Source: Variovorax sp. OV700 (GTDB lineage: Bacteria > Pseudomonadota > Gammaproteobacteria > Burkholderiales > Burkholderiaceae_C). Taken from it: a stretch of DNA of 64,000 bases. The notes under the pieces were generated by a model. That model did not search any database and was not told the origin of the DNA. It worked only from the letters and a program-made list of their open reading frames with translations. The stretch lies in NCBI RefSeq assembly GCF_900099805.1, contig NZ_FNDR01000003.1, positions 248,001-312,000 of the forward strand, in the 5' to 3' direction. A program made the position numbers and the translations under genes. Shown piece after piece: positions 58,801 through 64,000 of this stretch; the stretch's first letter is position 1; each line of letters begins with the position of its first letter.

Positions 58801-58866
58801 CGCGGCAAGCGCACCCAGTACGGCGAGCCCGCCGCCGATCCAGAAGACCTTTTTGAACCTTGTCAT
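55864..58866 (-). CDS. Class A penicillin-binding protein (bifunctional peptidoglycan glycosyltransferase/transpeptidase)
   Basis: The protein is 1000 residues from ATG 58866, with a GAGG site upstream; ATG 58902 in frame would add 12 residues. One N-terminal membrane anchor (VFWIGGGLAVLGALAAYAV) leads to a glycosyltransferase domain with LLFVEDRHLL near residue 156 and GGSTLATQIEKYRHS near 200. The transpeptidase has STAK (Ser near 494), SVN near 599 and KTGTG near 916. The wide gap between SVN and KTG shows a large insertion of about 200 residues compared with usual class A enzymes. It polymerises and crosslinks cell-wall glycan in the periplasm. It is not a typical PBP1a/1b and probably a modified lineage. 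Confidence 0.88.
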   Translation of the reverse strand: MTRFKKVFWIGGGLAVLGALAAYAVINELKTSRWQSALWRDFAKGAGYTVEAGASDAVRFPHTGPYDERMGYHDLPDFIQRLQPEGYVITRQARMSPRLIELQERGLFIPYREKNQAGLTVRDCRNTALLHTRVPMRAYERFEEVPPLLVSALLFVEDRHLLDAEPAQRNPALDPERFAKAAAEQALRVFNPGGSATGGSTLATQIEKYRHSPHGRTVSVREKLRQMASASVRAYQDGEDTLARRRQIVVDYLDTVPLAARPGMGEVHGLGDGLWTWYGRDFSEVNRLLVDNAEGAAPTPEALQRQAEAFKQALSLMIAQRRPSQHLLSDGTGLARLTDSYLRLMAEAGLISSVLRDAALAVPLQLRPPLPATPRPNFVQRKAATALRTHISTLLNVPRAYDLERLDLEAETSLDSEAQALAAKVLTSLRTQAAAKTAGLYGSHLLDPGADPGPLIYSFTLFERGTQANLLRVQADNIDQPFDVNQGARLDLGSTAKLRTLVSYLELVAELHGRWGELSPAQLTALKPSPRDPLGAWARQYLLRAKDRRLTPMLEAAMERKYSADPGEAFFTGGGLHQFENFERSRNSEWMTVREGFKHSVNLVFIRLMRDLVRHRMFGGASDAESMLQDPADPRRRELLARFADREGSAFMIRFYRKYQRLPAADAEALLLRGLKPSAPRLASALFTIEPDASEARLDELLTQRLGRSAPAPRALRALRTTYSGLSLADRGYVARVHPLELWLVGYLRQHPGATLTDVLNASADERQEVYAWLFKTRHKSAQDKRLRELVELDAFAQIHRSWQRVGYPFESLTPSYASAIGASGDRPAALAELMGIIANNGERRPTQRVGALHFARETPYETRLEQRNASAEQVLPPEVASTVRRALFEVVQDGTARRLKGSLVDANGRVIEIGGKTGTGDHRYGHNGRGGRTGAERKISRSATFVFMIGDRYFGTIMAYVGEPYAARYRFTSALPTQLLKSLGPQLLPVLERSGCGGD

Positions 58867-58983
58867 GCTGCCTCGCACAGTCTGAACCGAGGGTCCGTCC
58901 ATGGCGATGATGCGCTTTCCGCGGCGACTTGGCGCGTGCGCTTTGTGGTCTTCTGTTTCGGAGAACTACCTATGGCGGATCAT

Positions 58984-59028
58984 TGCCACATTGGCATACA
59001 AGGTGTAGTTCTTTTGTTTTAACTACAC
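58984..59028. other. Inverted repeats at the edge of the restriction island
   Basis: The spacer of 248-284 bases between the penicillin-binding protein gene and hsdR holds two small palindromes: TGCCA/TGGCA (58984-58996) and GTGTAGTT-N10-AACTACAC (59003-59028). The sequence is more AT-rich than flanking DNA. These might mark the boundary of an inserted segment, or be a regulatory site of the divergent-looking gap; neither is proven. No other feature is seen in the rest of the spacer. Confidence 0.3.
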
Positions 59029-59150
59029 AACGCGGCAGTCCTTTTCACTCTACCGCCTTGTGAGGCGTTTGGGCGCGGCCTTGGCCAGCAATTGAGGCCA
59101 CTGCGAACGAGGCTAGGCGTGCTGCTGGAGGTCAGCCACGCGGCTTGTCA

Positions 59151-62100
59151 TCAAAGCGTTTCGACCACCCCTTTCAGGGGCAGTCCATTTAAAGCAGATT
59201 GGATTTGCTGCACGTACTGAAATATGACCTCAGCCCTCGACTCAATATCTTCGCTGGAATAGTCGTCGGGCATACCTGCCAGCAACCGATCGATGATCGC
59301 TGCTTTCACCTGCGCCTGGGCAGATGCGCGATCACGCAAATCCCCCATCTCGCGCCGCCGCAGCTCCACCGTCACCATGAGTTCCCGTGCCACTTTTTTT
59401 ACCTTGTCGATATCTCCTTTGGTGATATCGACCTTATCTTTCGACAGCAAGTCGTATACCGCTAGCTCCTTCTCGCTATTGAAGCCCTCGCGCACATACC
59501 GTTGTTCTTCTTGGTCAAGGGAGTCATGCAGCTTGATGAGGTCATCAAAGACACGTTGAATTTCAGCGTCGTCCTTGTCGCGGTTGTACTCTGCGATGAT
59601 TTCTTGGTAGCGCTTGTAGAGATCGATGCGGCTTGGGTTCAAGGCCATCATGCGGTCCAATCTGGCCTGAATTCGCTCCTGCAAGGTCAGCACAGCGGTT
59701 TCCTTGTAGGGTGACTTTGCGAACTCGGCCCGCAGGCGCTCAAAGTCAATGCCAGACAAGTCGTACTGCTTGGGCGACTGCTTCACCATTCCCTTTGAGG
59801 CGACCCCCAATGACGTATCAATCACGCCGCGAAGTTCTTGCATGATCGCAGTGATGTCCACCTTAGGCTTCGGCTTTTGCAGCAGGTTGTAGAGCGCAGC
59901 AATCGCGTTCTCCTGCGGTTCGTACTTGAACACGCCAGGGTTCGGAAACAAGCCACGAAACCGGTCGAACACGTCTTCAGCCAAGACTTGAAATGTCTTC
60001 TTGTTCTCCGGTGAGGTGCTTACAGCATTCTGAGCATTCAGCAGTTCACCCCAGGTTTCCTCACCCTCTTCTGCGCGCACCAGGGCATCCAAGTCGTAGC
60101 CAAAGGTCGCGAGCTGGGCCTGCACCTTGCCGATGGACAGCGCATACTCTGCCAGCGCCTGGTCTTCATCGAACAGCGGGTCCACAGGCGGACCCTTGTC
60201 ACCTTGCCCATAGGTGGCAAGCGCCTTGCGCAGGCTTTTGAGCATGCCGTTGTAGTCAATAATGAGACCGTTCTTCTTGTTGGCCGCGACCCGGTTGACG
60301 CGGGCAATCGCCTGCATCAAGGTGTGCCCCTTCATGGGCTTGTCGAGGTACAAGGTTGCCAACGACTTCACATCAAAGCCGGTAAGCCACATGGCGCAAA
60401 CCACTGCCACCCGGAAAGGGTGCTTGCCGTCCTTGAAGCACTCGTCGATGCTCTTGCCGCCGATTCCATCGACCATCACTTGACGCAATGGGCGTACGTC
60501 GATGCCCTCTGCCGCGAAGTCTTTCACCTCGTTTTGCTCAGGGCTGAACACGGGGTGAATCTGCGTGGTAGCCATCCAGGCAATCTGCGCCCGCAGCCGA
60601 ATCACGAATGGGGGCTCAGGTTTATCGGCCTTGGCGTAAACCTCTTCCTCCTTCTGGAGCTTGACTTGCAGCTCCAACTGCTTGTTCAGCCACTGGATTT
60701 TGATTCGGTCAGCCATCTTCGCGCAGGTGACTTTGTCGATGCAGACCAGCATCGCTTTGGCGTTGCCACCGTACTTGGTGGGCTTCCCTGGCTTGGTGGG
60801 GGCCTCCATCAAGCGCCAACGCTGGTGGTAGTGCTCGACGAAGTCTGTCGCCACGTTGGACAGATGCGTGTCAGACGTGAACACCGGGTACTCCCGCGCC
60901 AGCTCCCGATACAGCTTTTCTTCCTGTTCCTCGGCTAGCTCGCCATCCGCCCGCGCCGCATCAATTCGTTCTTCGATGCGCTTGTTCAGGTCTGGGTCAA
61001 CCAGACGCAGCTTTTCGCCACGATTCTCGTAGTACAGGGGCAAGGTAGCCCCGTCCGCCACCGCGCGCTGAAAGTCATAGACCGAGACATAGGAGCCAAA
61101 GACCTTTTCCGTCTCGTGCCGTTCCTTGCTGTCGATGAGCGGTGTGCCCGTAAAGGCCAAGAACGCTGCCTTACGCAAGGCCATACGCATCTGCGTCGCC
61201 AATCGGCCGTACTGCGTGCGGTGTGCCTCGTCCGACAAAACGATGATGTCGCTGCGCGTGGTCCAAGGTTCGGTCGGGCGCTTGCGGAACTTGTGGATCA
61301 AGCTGAACACATAGCGGCGGTTTTGATCCCGCAACAAGCGTTCAAGCCCTTCTGCACCGGTGGCCTTGTCCCCCTTGTTGGTCGAGACACCGCAGCCGAC
61401 GAAGGTCGTGTAAATCTGATCATCAAGTTCTTTGCGGTCGGTCAGCAGCACAAAGGTGTAGGCCGCCGAGACCTTGCGGTGCACCTTCTGACAGAAGAAA
61501 ACCATCGAATAGCTCTTGCCGCTGCCCTGCGTATGCCAGAACACGCCCAGCTTGCCAGCCAGCACTTCGGAATCACCTGACTTCAACTTCGCGATGGCCT
61601 TGTTCACACCGATGTACTGGTGATTGCGGGCCACCACCTTCAACGTCACTTCCTCGCTGCTGTCGAAGAGGATGAAGTTTTCGAAGATATCGAGCAGCGC
61701 ATCCTTGGTACACATGCCGCGCAACAAGATCGGCAGAACCGGTTTGAGCGGTGCCTCGTCGTGCTTCGGCGCTGGGTCAGGATCATCCTCGTTCAGGCGC
61801 TTCCAGCGATAGAAGTGATCCCATGTGCTGGTGATGGAGCCGAAGCGAGCATCCAGGCCGTTCGACACGATCACCAGCGCGTTGTAATGGAACAAGCGCG
61901 GATTCGTGTCCTTGTAGTCGGTGTAGTTATCGTCAAACGCGGCCTTCAGACCCTTGTCATGCCGCTTGAGTTCGATGAAGACCAGCGGTAGCCCGTTGAC
62001 GAAACCAACCAGATCGCAACGTCGCCTGAACGGGCCGCTTTGCACCCACAGCTCACGCACTACCAGAAATTCGTTCTCAGTCGGATTCTTGAAGTCAATG

Positions 62101-62477
62101 ACACTGACATGCACGTCCTCCGCCGCATTCCCTGTAGGTGACTTCAAGGTGATGCCATCGCGCATCAGCTTCCACTTGGCCTCGTTGTGCTGTAACAGGG
62201 TCTTGGTGGGGTCTGCATCAAGAAGCTGATCGCGCGCGATGATCAGCTTGGAGCGGCCGGTGGATGTCGCCGTCAACTTCGGGTTCAGCTTGGCAAGTGC
62301 GGCATCCAGCTCTCGAATCAGCACAACTTCGGTGGCATCTTTGCGGCCAAGCAGTGATGTCGGGCCAAAGGTCTCGGCATTGAAGGCATAGACCGAGCGC
62401 CAATCTAGGTTGTCCTCGAACAGCTTGGCTGCGGGTTCCTGGACATTGTTGTCTTCTGAGTAGACGGCGCTCGCCAT
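59151..62477 (-). CDS. hsdR: Type I restriction enzyme, R (translocase/nuclease) subunit
   Basis: The 1108-residue motor subunit translocates DNA using ATP and cuts at distance from the recognition site. The nuclease motif is CDLVGFVNGLPLVFIELKR-like, with Asp155 and Glu169-x-Lys171. Walker A is HTQGSGKS (residues 315-322), DEAH is at 416-419, and a later helicase block MQAIARVNR is near 715. A C-terminal helical domain contacts the M subunit. An AGAGAGG site precedes the ATG. It lies 21 bases after hsdS, in the order M-S-R. The locus looks lower in GC than neighbours, so it may be horizontally acquired. Confidence 0.96.
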   Translation of the reverse strand: MASAVYSEDNNVQEPAAKLFEDNLDWRSVYAFNAETFGPTSLLGRKDATEVVLIRELDAALAKLNPKLTATSTGRSKLIIARDQLLDADPTKTLLQHNEAKWKLMRDGITLKSPTGNAAEDVHVSVIDFKNPTENEFLVVRELWVQSGPFRRRCDLVGFVNGLPLVFIELKRHDKGLKAAFDDNYTDYKDTNPRLFHYNALVIVSNGLDARFGSITSTWDHFYRWKRLNEDDPDPAPKHDEAPLKPVLPILLRGMCTKDALLDIFENFILFDSSEEVTLKVVARNHQYIGVNKAIAKLKSGDSEVLAGKLGVFWHTQGSGKSYSMVFFCQKVHRKVSAAYTFVLLTDRKELDDQIYTTFVGCGVSTNKGDKATGAEGLERLLRDQNRRYVFSLIHKFRKRPTEPWTTRSDIIVLSDEAHRTQYGRLATQMRMALRKAAFLAFTGTPLIDSKERHETEKVFGSYVSVYDFQRAVADGATLPLYYENRGEKLRLVDPDLNKRIEERIDAARADGELAEEQEEKLYRELAREYPVFTSDTHLSNVATDFVEHYHQRWRLMEAPTKPGKPTKYGGNAKAMLVCIDKVTCAKMADRIKIQWLNKQLELQVKLQKEEEVYAKADKPEPPFVIRLRAQIAWMATTQIHPVFSPEQNEVKDFAAEGIDVRPLRQVMVDGIGGKSIDECFKDGKHPFRVAVVCAMWLTGFDVKSLATLYLDKPMKGHTLMQAIARVNRVAANKKNGLIIDYNGMLKSLRKALATYGQGDKGPPVDPLFDEDQALAEYALSIGKVQAQLATFGYDLDALVRAEEGEETWGELLNAQNAVSTSPENKKTFQVLAEDVFDRFRGLFPNPGVFKYEPQENAIAALYNLLQKPKPKVDITAIMQELRGVIDTSLGVASKGMVKQSPKQYDLSGIDFERLRAEFAKSPYKETAVLTLQERIQARLDRMMALNPSRIDLYKRYQEIIAEYNRDKDDAEIQRVFDDLIKLHDSLDQEEQRYVREGFNSEKELAVYDLLSKDKVDITKGDIDKVKKVARELMVTVELRRREMGDLRDRASAQAQVKAAIIDRLLAGMPDDYSSEDIESRAEVIFQYVQQIQSALNGLPLKGVVETL

Positions 62478-62498
62478 ATTTTCCCTCTCTTCTATCGG

Positions 62499-63707
62499 TC
62501 AAACAGCAAGCGCGCCCGACATTATTTTCGGAAGCAACGCGTTGCGTGCCTCGGTCAAATGTGCATTCTGAAGAATTAACTTGCTTCGCAGCTCAAGTAT
62601 AGGCAGACACCTCTCATCAAAGCTTTGAAGAACCTCCGAGCTTGGGCATAGCAGTGGTGCTTCCTCAAAGTCCTTCCCACTCACTGCAGGGTAGGCAGCA
62701 CCGGTGGCTCGGTTTGTCAGATATGCGACGAACTCATCAGACGTTGTCGCAAAGTAAAGGTACGAAAATGGAATGCCGCTCGCAGTGAGGACGGCAAACC
62801 CCGTTGAAACAACCACATCCTCGCCAGGTTCCCAAAGAAGTGCATAAGAGCGTCGATTGGGGCGAACGCACGACCAGATCACATCACCATGCTGTACCAG
62901 GCGGCGGGCACGACCAGGTGCATCGACGTAGGGCATCTTCGTTGCCCCCAATACGACACCCGTCTCAACAGATGCAATATCAACGTACCGAATTTCTTCC
63001 GGTTTGTCCTTTGCGCCGAGGCTAGCCCTATTGACTTCCGCCATCTCTGCTAGTGGTTGAGTTCGCCAGCCTTGAGGAAGTCCAGATGACATTCCGATGG
63101 AATGACCGGGATAGCGAAAGCTTACGAACCACTCACGATAAAGCAGGCGAGCAGACTCTTCCAGCAAGCAGATGCGTGCCTGGTTGGTTTCGATAAGATC
63201 GTCATACGCTGCCAGCAACCCGCCAATTGCCTGTTGGGTCACAAGCGGGGGGCATGGAATCTCCAGGTGTTCGGCATCGCCAACCTTGATATGAGGCACA
63301 GTGGCGCCGAAGCTTAAGCCTCGCAACTTGTTTTGTACTTGCGGGCTTTGCAGAGCAAAGGCAAGGTAGTTCCAGTCCAGCAAGGCTGGGTCCGGACGAT
63401 ACTGAAAAAGACGCTGGCCGAGAAAAATCTGTTCTGACTCGGCGAAGGTGCAACGCCCAACTTCACCGACTGGTGCCTCTCGGGTCAAGATCACATCACC
63501 AAACAGTGGCCTTGATCGTCGAGTCCACTGCTCATAAGTGTTCTCTGAGACGTATCGAACGATCTTGGTGTCGATAAAACCTCGCTTGACGTTCGTCGTT
63601 CGGATCATCTTGAAGGACGTTGGCCCTTCGACAATGGGAGCGGTCTTGTTCACGCAATCCACCGCAAGCAGGCACAACTCCGACAGGCGCTTCAATGGCC
63701 AATTCAT
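62499..63707 (-). CDS. hsdS: Type I restriction enzyme, S (specificity) subunit
   Basis: The 402-residue subunit sets DNA specificity. Two target-recognition domains are seen, at about residues 1-165 and 210-365. Each is followed by a conserved coiled-coil helix (ESARLLYREWFVSFR near 185-200 and LTEARNALLPKIMSGAL at the C-terminus), as in HsdS proteins. The recognition sequence cannot be predicted. The start ATG overlaps the hsdM stop (ATGA), so the two are translationally coupled. It is 21 bases ahead of hsdR. Confidence 0.94.
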   Translation of the reverse strand: MNWPLKRLSELCLLAVDCVNKTAPIVEGPTSFKMIRTTNVKRGFIDTKIVRYVSENTYEQWTRRSRPLFGDVILTREAPVGEVGRCTFAESEQIFLGQRLFQYRPDPALLDWNYLAFALQSPQVQNKLRGLSFGATVPHIKVGDAEHLEIPCPPLVTQQAIGGLLAAYDDLIETNQARICLLEESARLLYREWFVSFRYPGHSIGMSSGLPQGWRTQPLAEMAEVNRASLGAKDKPEEIRYVDIASVETGVVLGATKMPYVDAPGRARRLVQHGDVIWSCVRPNRRSYALLWEPGEDVVVSTGFAVLTASGIPFSYLYFATTSDEFVAYLTNRATGAAYPAVSGKDFEEAPLLCPSSEVLQSFDERCLPILELRSKLILQNAHLTEARNALLPKIMSGALAV

Positions 63708-64000
63708 TCAAGGAGCTCCGAAATACCTGCTTGGATGGCCGCTGCCAGGACGAAAGCCTTGTCGTTCAACTCCGCGAGCTCGCTGTGGATCTCCCGCATG
63801 CGGCCAACAAATTTCACACCATCATCATCGTCTTGCATCCCAGCTGCAGCGCCCACATACCGTCCCGGTGTCAACGAATAGTCGTTGTATTTGATGTCAT
63901 TGCGGCTCACCGCCTTGCACAGACCGGAGACGTCTTCGTATTTGCCCGATGGAAATCGGCTCAGCAGCCAATGGGTCTGAGCGATGAAATAGGTTGCCCG
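63704..64000 (-). CDS. hsdM: Type I restriction enzyme, M (methyltransferase) subunit, C-terminal part (partial)
   Basis: The last 98 codons of a gene run off the right edge, read in frame from base 64000 (RATYFIAQTHWLL...). They match the C-terminus of HsdM: KYNDYSLTPGRYVGAAAG near the boundary, then a charged helix. HsdM methylates adenine using SAM within the HsdM2S complex. The SAM-binding and NPPF motifs are outside the window. The stop overlaps the hsdS start. Family is certain by position and sequence, although only a fragment is visible. Confidence 0.9.
   Translation of the reverse strand, partial: RATYFIAQTHWLLSRFPSGKYEDVSGLCKAVSRNDIKYNDYSLTPGRYVGAAAGMQDDDDGVKFVGRMREIHSELAELNDKAFVLAAAIQAGISELLE

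Noticed and set aside
59003..59028. Terminator of hsdR or of the penicillin-binding protein gene
   Set aside because: Both genes run on the minus strand, the stem lacks a following T-run in that direction, and it lies upstream of the penicillin-binding protein gene's end.

Overview
The window is high-GC, densely coded chromosomal DNA. The gene families, the abundance of LysR regulators next to small metabolic operons, and the G/C-rich intergenic repeats suggest a betaproteobacterium of the Comamonadaceae, most like Variovorax. This is an inference from gene content; there is no rRNA or other taxonomic marker.

1-23.7 kb is a purine salvage and catabolism region. It holds the end of xdhA, then xdhB, a LysR regulator and an NCS2 purine permease. 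A nucleoside-type ABC transporter follows (ATPase, two permeases, BMP-type binding lipoprotein), then an adenine-deaminase-type enzyme, a second BMP-type binding protein and guanine deaminase. Interleaved are a GH100-like protein, an MFS/LysR divergent pair, a LysR/SDR divergent pair and a beta-propeller protein. After guaD come dcd, a zinc metallopeptidase and a DEAD-box helicase. A palindromic 260-bp repeat sits between the two permease genes.

23.7-36.9 kb is an organosulfur region built as two divergent operons. The minus operon (acyl-CoA-dehydrogenase-like flavoenzyme, sulfonate-type binding protein, cysteine dioxygenase, four-domain rhodanese) is joined by stop/start overlaps. The plus operon has a binding protein, an SsuD-like monooxygenase, a class II aldolase, a second binding protein, permease, ATPase, a membrane cytochrome c and a third binding protein. 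In all, four binding proteins share one visible permease/ATPase pair.

36.9-45.5 kb holds a MocR-type regulator, an acetyltransferase, apaH and a tight run of CNNM-type membrane protein, zinc-ribbon pseudokinase, VWA/MIDAS protein, divergent adenylosuccinate-synthetase homologue and a nitrobindin-like protein. The pseudokinase-VWA-PurA-like triad is my best candidate for an undescribed system.

45.5-58.9 kb carries a glycine-rich autotransporter preceded by a tiny Flp-type prepilin, small accessory genes, acetate kinase, a DHA2-type MFS exporter with a divergent LysR gene, an SMP-30-type lactonase and a large class A penicillin-binding protein.

59.1-64 kb is a type I restriction-modification locus (hsdR, hsdS, start-truncated hsdM) on the minus strand. 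It looks lower in GC than the rest, consistent with horizontal acquisition. I saw no tRNA, rRNA, CRISPR array or complete insertion sequence. The only gene-free stretch above 300 bases is 8174-8494, which is filled by the palindromic repeat.
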